Shown: positions 7,831 to 15,637 of the stretch, piece after piece
How the letters are laid out: the number at the start of each line of letters is the position of its first letter
How positions within the stretch are numbered: the first letter of the stretch is position 1
Assembly: GCA_958295695.1 (NCBI GenBank)
Contig: OY282363.1
Span: forward strand, 496,001-560,000
DNA: 64,000 nt
Source: an uncultured Alphaproteobacteria bacterium
GTDB taxonomy: Bacteria > Pseudomonadota > Alphaproteobacteria > SP197
Reading direction: 5' to 3'
Made by a program: the position numbers and the translations under genes
The notes under the pieces: model-generated
What the model was told of the DNA's origin: nothing
The model's database searches: none
What the model saw: the letters and a program-made list of their open reading frames with translations, nothing else

Positions 7831-8103
7831 ATGAAGGTCAGGCACAAGGGGCTGCGGTCGCTGCACATGCGGAACGATCCGGCCCGGCTGCCCGCCGGCC
7901 TCGCGCCGCGTCTTCGGCGCATCCTGTTCCGGTTGCAGGAGGCGACGCATCCCCGCGACGCCGACGCGCCGGGCTTCCGGCTTCATCCCCTGAAGGGGGA
8001 CCGTGCGGGCCGGTGGAGCATCCGCGTCTCCGGCAACTGGCGCGTGGTGTTCCGCTTCGAGGACGGCGAGGCCGTGGATGTGGATCTGGTCGACTATCAC
8101 TGA
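7831..8103 (+). CDS. higB: HigB-type (RelE superfamily) mRNA-interferase toxin
   Basis: The 90-residue protein opens MKVRHKGLRSLH and carries LAPRLRRILFRLQ, GFRLHPLKGDRAGRWSIRV and SGNWRVVFRF, ending VDLVDYH. These are the conserved blocks of proteobacterial HigB, a ribosome-dependent mRNA endonuclease. The usual basic and aromatic active-site region (RLHPLKGD, WRVVFRF, DYH) is intact, so the toxin looks functional. The ATG at 7831 is preferred to the upstream ATG-like frame, because that would run through the operator palindrome. The antitoxin gene follows after 19 bp, giving the toxin-first order typical of hig loci. Confidence 0.9.
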   Translation: MKVRHKGLRSLHMRNDPARLPAGLAPRLRRILFRLQEATHPRDADAPGFRLHPLKGDRAGRWSIRVSGNWRVVFRFEDGEAVDVDLVDYH

Positions 8104-8122
8104 CCGCGAGGAGCATCGGGTT

Positions 8123-8437
8123 ATGAGCGATAACGATGGCGAGCGCATGGCCCCCATGCCGAACCCGCCGCATCTGGGCGAACTGATCCGCGAGAGCATG
8201 GACGCCGCCGGCTGGAACGTCACCGAGACGGCGGCCCGCTTGGGCTGCGAGCGCGGGACGTTGTCGCGCCTGCTGAACGGCAGGGCGGGCGTGTCCGCGA
8301 GCATGGCCCTAGCGCTGGAGGATATCGGCTGGGGCACGGCCGTGCACTGGATGCGGATGCAGGCGAGCTACGAACTGGCGCGGGCTCGCGGGATGCGGGA
8401 CGACGAGGTGCGCGTCGCGGGCGCGAGGCTCGGATGA
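8123..8437 (+). CDS. higA: HigA-type antitoxin, XRE-family HTH
   Basis: This 104-residue protein has the HigA layout: PNPPHLGELIRESMDAAGWNVTETAARLGCERGTLSRLLNGRAGVSASMALALEDIGWGTA. This comprises a helix-turn-helix plus the helix that contacts the toxin; the C-terminus HWMRMQASYELARAR is also typical. A GAGGAG ribosome-binding site at about 8107-8112 selects the ATG at 8123. It should neutralise HigB and repress the operon through the palindrome at 7799-7825. The locus lies next to a NucS-like nuclease gene on the opposite strand. Confidence 0.9.
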   Translation: MSDNDGERMAPMPNPPHLGELIRESMDAAGWNVTETAARLGCERGTLSRLLNGRAGVSASMALALEDIGWGTAVHWMRMQASYELARARGMRDDEVRVAGARLG

Positions 8438-8497
8438 TCCCGCCTTGCGGCCCCCCGTCGTCGCGGGCGGTCGCCTGTGGAGGGCCGGCGCCGCGCG

Positions 8498-9547
8498 TTA
8501 CGCCGCGGTTCCGTTGCTTTCGGGAGTGCTCTGTTCATCCCATGCATCGCGTACCTTCTTCGTGAGCGTGGCGATCGCCTCCTTGCGCTTCTTCCATTCC
8601 TCCGCGTCCAACAGGCAGAACCACTGTTCCGAGACACTCTTCGTAGGGGGCGCGTTGGGTGGTTTCTCGGTCTTGAACCCGATCGTCTCCTTTTCTTCCT
8701 GAAAGTCATTCAAGCACATATGGACGGCTCCCGGAAAAAAGGTGATCCGGATATTGCTGTCTTCCCGCGCCATCTCGACGGAATGGGAGCCGGAAACCCG
8801 GACATTGTCGGGCAGAACGATTGTCTTTTGGTAATAGGTGAATCCGGACTTCTTCGGGTGTTCACGACCGAACTTCAGAGCATGAGTCACATCGTTCCAG
8901 AGGTCTTCCATGCCTCGTTCCTTGACGCGTTCGGCGAGCGTAGCACGGCGGCGGTTGCGTTCGACGACATCTCCCTCGACCAGCCGGGCCAGAAGCGTCT
9001 TTCCCTCAAGCTTGTATCCGTGAAATGTCAGGAAAAGGATATCCATCCCCCTCCTCTTCAGGAACTCGACCATGCGGTCCGCCCGGCTGTCCACGCCGAG
9101 GCCGACAAGCGCCATTCTCACGGGCTTCAACTCCGACAGGCCCTTCCCTGCATACCGTTCGCGGTACCACTCTTCAAAATCTTCGATCGTGTCGATTCCA
9201 CGGTCCCCCGACTGTTCGGCGATAAGCGTCGCCAATTCCGTATCTTCCAGAGATTCCAGATAAGAACAATAGTCGATGGCCTGCATCACGGCCTCCCGCG
9301 GGAGCTTTCCCCGCTTCAACTCGAACACGACAAGCCTGCCGTCCCGATCCACGCCAAGCAGATCGAGGGCGCCACCTTCGACCGTCGTCTGGCGGCCCAC
9401 TAGCTCCAGGCCCGGCATCAGCATGTTCGGTTCGCGGACCAGAATATTCTCTAGACGCCGTTCGGTGTCCGCCCGATCCACGGCTTCCACCGGTTTCGCA
9501 TCCGTCGACGAGGCGTCGACCTCCCATATCCCGATCTTGTCCTTCAT
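8498..9547 (-). CDS. NucS/DUF91-like PD-(D/E)xK nuclease-domain protein
   Basis: The protein has 349 residues. The N-terminal half holds a restriction-endonuclease-like core: GGALDLLGVDRDGRLVVFELKRGK, where D and ELK fit the PD-x(n)-(D/E)xK motif, followed by AVMQAIDYCSYL. This matches the C-terminal nuclease domain of NucS (DUF91). The C-terminal 170 residues (FTYYQKTIVLPDNVRVSGSH, then EEWKKRKEAIATLTKKVRDAW) are not recognised. An ATG at 9547 with GAGGCGGG upstream is preferred over an ATG 15 codons earlier. G+C is lower than in neighbouring genes, and together with the HigBA pair this suggests an acquired block. Confidence 0.7.
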   Translation of the reverse strand: MKDKIGIWEVDASSTDAKPVEAVDRADTERRLENILVREPNMLMPGLELVGRQTTVEGGALDLLGVDRDGRLVVFELKRGKLPREAVMQAIDYCSYLESLEDTELATLIAEQSGDRGIDTIEDFEEWYRERYAGKGLSELKPVRMALVGLGVDSRADRMVEFLKRRGMDILFLTFHGYKLEGKTLLARLVEGDVVERNRRRATLAERVKERGMEDLWNDVTHALKFGREHPKKSGFTYYQKTIVLPDNVRVSGSHSVEMAREDSNIRITFFPGAVHMCLNDFQEEKETIGFKTEKPPNAPPTKSVSEQWFCLLDAEEWKKRKEAIATLTKKVRDAWDEQSTPESNGTAA

Positions 9548-9647
9548 GTTCCCGCCTCGGTATTCCGACTCCGGCCGGCCCCCGATCCGCACGGCGCATC
9601 CGTAGCACTCAGGGAACGCCGCTCCAAGTCGCCCCGAGGCCCGCCCC

Positions 9648-10223
9648 TCACTCCAGGCCGTCCTCGGAGTAGACGCCCCAAAGGCTTTCCATCGGCATCC
9701 AGCCCCTCGTATCCCCGATCTCGACGCGGCACCACGCGCCGTCGCAGGCGATCAGTTCGCCCTGCACGCCGGGTTGGGCGCGGAACACCGCTCCGGCCTC
9801 GCCGCCGGGCGCGTCGTAGGCGGTGGCGACCCCGGTTCCGGTCACGATCACCGTGCGCGACCCCGACAGCATCACCCGGTGGATCCAGCCCTCGGCGCCG
9901 TCGATGTCGCGCACGTAGCGCCAGTCCTCGTATTCGCGCACGATCTCGACCGGCAGGCCCTTGCGCGCGAAGACCCACTCGACCGGATAGCCCTGTCCGG
10001 GGCCCGCGCGCATGTAGACCTCGTCGGCCTTGAGCGAGGCGAAGCGGGGCAGCGGCGACGGGTCCGAGGCGGCGGCGCAGAGGCCGGAAAACGCCAGCAG
10101 CAGGGCGGCGGCCGGCGCGCCCGCCGATGCCGCGTTGCGTTGTTCCCGCCGCTCGTGTTTGCTAAAGAGCGCGCGCCCCGGACCCCGGGGACCCCGTCGC
10201 AGCGAGGCGAGCAGCAAGCGCAT
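9648..10223 (-). CDS. Exported SH3-domain (SH3_4-type) protein
   Basis: The protein has 191 residues if started at the ATG at 10223. A hydrophobic stretch APAAALLLAFSGLCAAA (about residues 37-53) looks like a signal sequence, though the preceding 36 residues make it unusually long. The mature part has two bacterial SH3 repeats: FASLKADEVYMRAGPGQGYPV and WRYVRDIDGAEGWIH, then TAYDAPGGEAGAVFRAQPGVQGEL, WCRVEIGDTRGWMP. Such proteins act in the periplasm, probably on peptidoglycan, but their function is unproven. The start overlaps that of the divergent dehydrogenase by two bases; no better ATG, GTG or TTG was seen nearer the signal sequence. Confidence 0.78.
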   Translation of the reverse strand: MRLLLASLRRGPRGPGRALFSKHERREQRNAASAGAPAAALLLAFSGLCAAASDPSPLPRFASLKADEVYMRAGPGQGYPVEWVFARKGLPVEIVREYEDWRYVRDIDGAEGWIHRVMLSGSRTVIVTGTGVATAYDAPGGEAGAVFRAQPGVQGELIACDGAWCRVEIGDTRGWMPMESLWGVYSEDGLE

Positions 10224-11211
10224 GGCCCGAGCCAGGAAACCCGTCGTCATCGTGACCAGGAAGCTCCCGGACGTCATCGAGACGCGGATGATGGAGCTTT
10301 TCGACACCCGGCTCAACGACGACGATCGCCCCATGGGCCGCGACGAGCTCGCCGAGGCCGTGAAATCCGCCGACGTGCTGGTGCCCACGCTCACCGACAG
10401 GATCGACAAGGCGATCCTCGCCCAAGCCGGCGAGAGCCTCAGGCTCATCGCCAATTTCGGCACCGGCGTCGACCACATCGACCTCGCCGCCGCCCGCGAG
10501 CGCGGCGTCACCGTGACCAACACGCCCGGCGTCCTGACCGAGGACACGGCCGACATGACCATGGCGCTGATCCTCGACGTGATCCGGCGGGTGAGCCAGG
10601 GCGAGCGCCTGATCCGCTCGGGCGAGTGGTCTGGCTGGAGCCCGACCCACATGCTGGGCCACAGGCTGTGGGGCAAGCGCCTCGGCATCGTCGGCATGGG
10701 CCGCATCGGGTCGGCGCTGGCGCGCCGGGCGCGCGGCTTCGGCCTTTCGATCCACTACCACAACCGGCGGCAGCTCCCCGACCACGCCGAGCAGGAGCTC
10801 GAGGCGACCTGGTGGGAAAGCCTCGACCAGATGCTCGCGCGGATGGACATCATCTCGGTCAACTGTCCGCACACGCCCGCGACCTTCCATCTGCTCTCGG
10901 CGCGGCGCCTGAAGCTGCTCAAGCCGACCGCCGCGATCGTCAACACCTCGCGCGGCGAGGTGATCGACGAGCAGGCGATGACCCGCATGCTGAAGGCGGG
11001 CGAGATCGCCGGCGCCGGCCTCGACGTCTTCGAGCACGAGCCGGCCGTGAACCCGAAGCTGCTGGCGCTCGGGAACGTCGTGCTGCTGCCGCACATGGGT
11101 TCGGCGACGATCGAGGGCCGCATCGACATGGGCGAGAAGGTCATCATCAACATCAAGACCTACGCCGACGGCCACAAGCCGCCCGACCGCGTCATCGACA
11201 CGCTGCTCTGA
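10222..11211 (+). CDS. D-isomer-specific 2-hydroxyacid dehydrogenase
   Basis: This 329-residue protein has the NAD(P)-binding loop GMGRIG. The catalytic triad is arginine in NTSRGEVID, glutamate in GAGLDVFEHEP, and histidine in LLPHMGSAT. The substrate loop is NFGTGVDHIDL. The closest functional group is glyoxylate/hydroxypyruvate reductase or D-glycerate dehydrogenase, but substrate cannot be fixed from sequence. The gene is divergent from and abuts the SH3-domain gene, an arrangement I recall from other alphaproteobacteria. The ATG at 10222 begins the conserved KPVVIVTRKLPD strand; an extended upstream frame is rejected because it would read antisense through the SH3 gene. Confidence 0.88.
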   Translation: MARARKPVVIVTRKLPDVIETRMMELFDTRLNDDDRPMGRDELAEAVKSADVLVPTLTDRIDKAILAQAGESLRLIANFGTGVDHIDLAAARERGVTVTNTPGVLTEDTADMTMALILDVIRRVSQGERLIRSGEWSGWSPTHMLGHRLWGKRLGIVGMGRIGSALARRARGFGLSIHYHNRRQLPDHAEQELEATWWESLDQMLARMDIISVNCPHTPATFHLLSARRLKLLKPTAAIVNTSRGEVIDEQAMTRMLKAGEIAGAGLDVFEHEPAVNPKLLALGNVVLLPHMGSATIEGRIDMGEKVIINIKTYADGHKPPDRVIDTLL

Positions 11212-11246
11212 ACCCGCCGTAGCCGCCCGCCGAGAACGGACCCGCC

Positions 11247-12455
11247 CTACCGCGCGAACGCGCCGGTCCCGCGGATCGCCTCGGCGACCCGCCTGTGGAA
11301 GTGCGGCGTGCCCGCGTCCCAGTAGGGCGCGAAACGGCCGCCGTCGTAGGCGTCGCACGAACGGCCTTCCTGCAGCCGGCGGCAGATGCCCGAATCCTCG
11401 GCGTTCAGCAGGGTCCATTCGTCGACCACCTTGTCGCGCGCGGCGCGGTGCTCGGGCGTGTCGGCGGCCTCCTCGGCGAAATAGAACCAGACGTGCATGA
11501 CCGTCTCGTCGACGGCGACGGGCTCGAACAGGAAGAACTCCACGTTGCTCGGGAACAGCGCCATGGTCGCGTTCGGAAAGAGGTTGCAGAAAGGCGACGT
11601 CTTCCCGAGGTCCTCCGGAAGCCCCGCGACGTCGGGCAGCATCGGACCGGCCGGATCGAGCGTCAGTCCGCGGCCCTCCCCGCCGATGACGTAGTTGTTG
11701 AACATGTGGACCCCATCGGGCCGCATCCCGAACCGGTCGCGGGGCGCCTGCATGTCGTGGAGCGCCGGATGCACCATGAAGACGTGGTAGTTGTCGCAGA
11801 AGTTCTCGACCGCGAGCTTCCAGTTGGCGTGGAACGTGAAGGGCCGGTAGCGCGCCCGGCGGAAGCCTTCCAGGTTCCAGCGTTCGTACTCCTTCATGGC
11901 GGGCGCCATGTACTCCTCGAAGGGGGGCGCCTCGCCGTCGATGTTGACGAACACCCAATCGTGCCAGACCGCCGAGCGCACCTCGAACAGGCCATCGCGC
12001 TCGGCCCCGCTTCCCTCCCGGTCGTGCTCCAGGGGACCGTGATAGTGCGGGCGCGTCCGCAGGCCACCGTCGAGGCCGAAGGTCCAGCCGTGGTAGGGGC
12101 AGGTCAGGGCGGCCGCGTTCTTCCGGTCCTCGACCACGAGCCTGGCGCCGCGATGGGGGCAGACGTTGTGATAGACGCGGGTGGCGCCGTCTCGGCCGGT
12201 CGCCATGAAGAGCGGGCGGCCGGCGACGTCGACGCATGTCACGTCTCCCGGATCCGGCGCGTCGCTCAGGGGTCCGGCGAAGACCCAGGCGCGGGCGAAG
12301 AGGTGTTTGCGCTCGAGAGCGAGGAAGGCGGGATCGGTGAAGGCCTCGTTGGGCAGACCCCTGGCCTCCGCCGTCTCCCGCGTCATCGCCTCGATGATGT
12401 CGTCGCCGACCGGGGAATGGGAACCGTGGCCGCCGCCGGCCCGCATGACATTCAT
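11247..12455 (-). CDS. Rieske-type aromatic ring-hydroxylating dioxygenase, large subunit
   Basis: The protein has 402 residues. The Rieske [2Fe-2S] site is CPHRGARLV and, 19 residues after the first cysteine, CPYHGWTFG (CxH..CxxH). The mononuclear iron site is DNYHVFMVHPAL, the 2-His part of the D/E-x-x-H-x4-H motif, preceded by AVENFCDNYH, the bridging aspartate region. It has the size and order of alpha subunits of ring-hydroxylating or demethylating oxygenases such as those for choline- or carnitine-like substrates. No ferredoxin, reductase or beta subunit gene is adjacent, so partner proteins must be elsewhere. The start at 12455 is the first ATG with a conserved downstream sequence; an ATG three codons later is possible. 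Confidence 0.88.
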   Translation of the reverse strand: MNVMRAGGGHGSHSPVGDDIIEAMTRETAEARGLPNEAFTDPAFLALERKHLFARAWVFAGPLSDAPDPGDVTCVDVAGRPLFMATGRDGATRVYHNVCPHRGARLVVEDRKNAAALTCPYHGWTFGLDGGLRTRPHYHGPLEHDREGSGAERDGLFEVRSAVWHDWVFVNIDGEAPPFEEYMAPAMKEYERWNLEGFRRARYRPFTFHANWKLAVENFCDNYHVFMVHPALHDMQAPRDRFGMRPDGVHMFNNYVIGGEGRGLTLDPAGPMLPDVAGLPEDLGKTSPFCNLFPNATMALFPSNVEFFLFEPVAVDETVMHVWFYFAEEAADTPEHRAARDKVVDEWTLLNAEDSGICRRLQEGRSCDAYDGGRFAPYWDAGTPHFHRRVAEAIRGTGAFAR

Positions 12456-12544
12456 CGCGACCTCTCCCTTGCGCGGGATCCCGATTGTCGGAACACCTTA
12501 CAAGGGACGGCGCGGGCGTGGAAGGGCCGCGCGAGGCCTCGGCC

Positions 12545-13504
12545 TCACGCCGCCTTCGGCGCCTCGAAGCGGCCGGGGAACTCGTTGACGAGATGGCGGG
12601 CGTAGGACACGGCCGCGCCGCCCCGGGGCGCGACGACCCCGGTCTCGAAGTCGGGCTCCAGGAAGAAGCCGACCGAATGGCGCTCTCCGTTCCGGGCCAC
12701 GGCGCGGTGGAGCGTGCCCGCAAGCCGGCCGCCGGTGAGCGCGGCCATGAGGTCGCCGCAGTGGAGCGAGAGACCGCCGGCGACGACCGGCGCCTCGCGC
12801 CAGACGCCGTCGGGCCCCCTCAGCTGCAGGCCGCCGGCCGCGTCTTGCCAGATCGTCGACAAGAGGCCCGTGTCGACATGAGCCTCGGCGACCGCCCGGC
12901 GGCCGTCGCCGATCTCCCCGATCTCTCCCCTGTCGGGGCCGCCCGGCGCGGTGTAACGAAGAAGGCGCAGCGTGGCGTTCCGGCCTCGCGCCGGCGCCAG
13001 CAGCCGCTCCTCGGCGAGGCCCAGGCCGCGGGCGACCGAGGCCATCAGCGTCACGGCGAGGTCGCGCAGGAGGCGCTGGAGGTCCAGCATCGTGTCGCGC
13101 CATCCGGGAACCGGGTCGCGGCCGGGCCAGACGTTGGCCTCGCGGAAGGATTCGGCGCCGGGCACGTCGGGCGAGGTCAACGGCGGTTCCGGTCCGATGT
13201 CGAAGGACTCCTTGCGGGGCGAACCCGGGGCCTCCCACGACGGGTGGAAGCCGCGATAGAGGTTGGCGTGGCCGGGCGCGTACCGGCGCACGGCGCAGGA
13301 CAGCTTGGCCTCCCTCTCCATCCGGAAGAAGGCGAGGGCCTCGGCCATGCGGCCGTCCAGGTCGCCGGCCCCCGCAAATCCCGTGACGACGGCGCCGCCG
13401 TGGCTCGCCAGAACCTCGGCGACGGCCCGGTCGGTCGCCGCGTCGCCGCCGTCGAGGAGGGCGGCGATATCGATCGCGCGGGTCGGCTCGAAGCGGACGG
13501 TCAT
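12545..13504 (-). CDS. 2-oxoglutarate/Fe(II)-dependent dioxygenase, isopenicillin N synthase-like
   Basis: The 319-residue protein has the 2OG oxygenase core: AHVDTGLLSTIWQD gives His and Asp, and GTLHRAV gives the second His (HxD..H). Arginine in RHSVGFFLEP would bind 2-oxoglutarate. The N-terminal part (GAVVTGFAG, FFRMEREAKLSCAVRRYAPGHANLYRGFHP) matches the DIOX_N half of the family. The ATG at 13504 has GAGGAG six bases upstream; the frame stays open further upstream only because it enters a decayed SDR gene. It is close to the Rieske gene on the same strand (89 bp apart). Substrate is unknown. Confidence 0.85.
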   Translation of the reverse strand: MTVRFEPTRAIDIAALLDGGDAATDRAVAEVLASHGGAVVTGFAGAGDLDGRMAEALAFFRMEREAKLSCAVRRYAPGHANLYRGFHPSWEAPGSPRKESFDIGPEPPLTSPDVPGAESFREANVWPGRDPVPGWRDTMLDLQRLLRDLAVTLMASVARGLGLAEERLLAPARGRNATLRLLRYTAPGGPDRGEIGEIGDGRRAVAEAHVDTGLLSTIWQDAAGGLQLRGPDGVWREAPVVAGGLSLHCGDLMAALTGGRLAGTLHRAVARNGERHSVGFFLEPDFETGVVAPRGGAAVSYARHLVNEFPGRFEAPKAA

Positions 13505-13747
13505 GGTTCTCCTCGCTCCCGAACACGACGCCGGACGGATTCGACGGGCGAACCGCCATGACATGACCGGCCGGATAGCCGTGGATGTGCGTGCTCGGCG
13601 CGATGTTGGAAGTCTGTCAGGTTCTGTCAAGCCGGTGTCGGTAACGCCCGGCCCCGCCTCGAGGACCGGACGGCCCGCCTGCTTCAATCGCGTGTCCTCG
13701 TCCCGGTTCGGTCGTGGTTCGTGGAGCCTCGCGTCGATTCGTGGGGC

Positions 13748-14165
13748 GACGATCGCGCCCCCGGCGCCGGCGGCGAGAAAGTGGCGCACGGCCTCCCGGT
13801 TGGAGAGAAACACGCCCTTGGCGTTGACCGCCATATTGGCGTCCCACTCCTCCTCGGTGAGGTCGACCACGGGATTCATCGTCGAGATTCCCGCGTTGGC
13901 GGCAAGCAGGTCGAGACCGCCCATCCAGTCGGCGGCGCGACGGAAGACGGCCGCGGTCTCCGCCGCGTCGGTGACGTCGAGCCTGTAGGCGCGCGCCTTC
14001 GCCGAGGCGTTCGGCGACATCGAGAGCTCCGTCGAGGCCGATGTCGCCGAGGGCGACGCACGCGCCCTCCCGCGCGAAGGCCTCGGCGATGGCGCGTCCG
14101 ATGCCGCCGGCCGCGCCCGTGACGAGGGCCCGTCGTCCGGCAAGCAGTCCGCTCCTCTGGTTCAT
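13748..14165 (-). pseudogene. Frameshifted and truncated short-chain dehydrogenase (SDR)
   Basis: From ATG 14165 the frame encodes a normal SDR start with the TGxxxGIG cofactor motif in ALVTGAAGGIGRAIAEAF. It loses coherence after AERLGEGAR. The SDR then continues in another frame with RLDVTDAAETAAVF, LLAANAGIS (the NAG motif) and MAVNAKGVFL. It stops being recognisable after AAGAGGAIV at about 13748, before the catalytic Ser and YxxxK. One frameshift near 13990 plus loss of the C-terminal half make this a pseudogene. The 240 bp between it and the oxygenase gene hold nothing I recognise. Confidence 0.8.
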
Positions 14166-14278
14166 GACGACACCGCACCGGTTCGAAGCAGCGCGGCCAT
14201 GGTATCATACGGGGTTCCGGACGGGCAGGCGGCGCGCGGTCCTCCCCGGAGCCGGCCCGCGCCGAACCGCCGGGCCGG

Positions 14279-15637
14279 TTATCGACCGCTCCCGCCGTCC
14301 GGACGCGGCGCGGCGGTCCAGACGCGGATCGCGCCGTCCCGGCCTCGCAGCGACCGGTCGCCCGCGTCGACCAGGCCCGTGTCGGAGAGGCCCGCCTTCC
14401 CGACCAGCGCGTCGCTCGCCGCGAGGGTCACGCCGAGAGCCCGCGTCAGCTCCTCGAGCCGGGCCGCCACGTTCACCGTATCGCCCAGGACGGCGTATTC
14501 GAGCCGCCGCGTCGAGCCGACGTCGCCGAGGACGGCTTCGCCGAAATGCAGGCCGACCGAGAGCCGGACCGGCTCCCGACCGGCGCGCGAACGCTCGCCG
14601 TTCCAGACCGCGGCCTCCTCGACGACATCGAGGCCGGCGCGGAGCGCGTTGGCCGCGTCGTCGGGCCGGGGTTCGGGCGTGCCGAAGGTCGCCATGATGC
14701 CGTCGCCCAGGAACTTGTCGAAGGTGCCGCGATGCTCGAACACGATGCGCTCGAGCCGGCGGTGGAGGGCGCGCAGCAGGTCGATGGTGCCGTCGGCGCC
14801 GAGCCGCTCCGAGAGCCGCGTGAAGCCGACCACGTCGACGAACATCACCGCCACCTCCTGACGCCTGACCTCGGCGAGCGGGCTGTCCTGGCGGGCGAGC
14901 GCGTCGACCATGTTGGGCGAGAAGTGGCGGGCCAGATTGGACCGCTCGCGCGCGGCCGCGATCTGCCGCGCGAGAAGGCGTCGCGCGCGCAGCACGACGG
15001 CGGCCATCGCGACGGTCGTGATGCCGATGGCGAGGATGTCCTGGGCCCAGACGTCCAGGTCGACGAAATGGGGATGCTGGAGAAGGGCGAGGGCTTCGTC
15101 GAGAGTCGCTCCGGGCGGAATCCCGGCGACGCTCTCGGGCAGGGACGCGATCCACAGGACGCCGGCGCTCCAGATCGCGGCGGCGACGGCGCCGGCCCAG
15201 AGCACGAGCCACGGCGAGAAGTCGAGCGCGACGAGCGCCAGGAAGAAGAAGAAATAGACCACCACGCCGCCGTCGAGGATTGTATGCGGCGGCCACGGCG
15301 GATCGAAGAAGATATGACCGCCGAACATGCCGAGCCCGACCGCTCCCATCTCGACCGCCACCGCGACATGGAGATACCAGGGGCGGAAGTGGCGGTCCGA
15401 CAGCAGGGCGATCTGCACCGCGCCCATGGCCAGGACGACCAGCAGGCAGGCCTCGATCAGCCACACCGTGTCGTCGGGCACCCAGTACAGGACCGCGGCC
15501 ATGACGATGGGGATCAGCAGGACGCGCAGGCGCGCGCCGATCCGCGCGCCGGCGATCTCCTCCTGGCGCAGGGCGCGCGCCGCCTGCCGCGCGGGACCCG
15601 CGCTTTCCGCCGCGCCGGCGGGAACGGGGGTCGTCAT
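14279..15637 (-). CDS. Membrane-bound class III adenylate/guanylate cyclase
   Basis: The protein has 452 residues. The first half has about six hydrophobic helices (LRVLLIPIVMAAVLYWV, CLLVVLAMGAVQIALL, VVYFFFFLALVAL and others). A linker (ARERSNLARHFSPNMVDALA) leads into a class III cyclase domain. That domain has VAVMFVDVVGFTRLSE (metal aspartate), FDKFLGDGIMATFG (second metal aspartate) and GDTVNVAARLEE (transition-state Asn). The HFSP linker is typical of proteobacterial cyclases of this layout. It should make cAMP from ATP at the inner membrane. The ATG at 15637 overlaps the stop of the Ldh2-type dehydrogenase gene (ATGA). Confidence 0.88.
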   Translation of the reverse strand: MTTPVPAGAAESAGPARQAARALRQEEIAGARIGARLRVLLIPIVMAAVLYWVPDDTVWLIEACLLVVLAMGAVQIALLSDRHFRPWYLHVAVAVEMGAVGLGMFGGHIFFDPPWPPHTILDGGVVVYFFFFLALVALDFSPWLVLWAGAVAAAIWSAGVLWIASLPESVAGIPPGATLDEALALLQHPHFVDLDVWAQDILAIGITTVAMAAVVLRARRLLARQIAAARERSNLARHFSPNMVDALARQDSPLAEVRRQEVAVMFVDVVGFTRLSERLGADGTIDLLRALHRRLERIVFEHRGTFDKFLGDGIMATFGTPEPRPDDAANALRAGLDVVEEAAVWNGERSRAGREPVRLSVGLHFGEAVLGDVGSTRRLEYAVLGDTVNVAARLEELTRALGVTLAASDALVGKAGLSDTGLVDAGDRSLRGRDGAIRVWTAAPRPDGGSGR

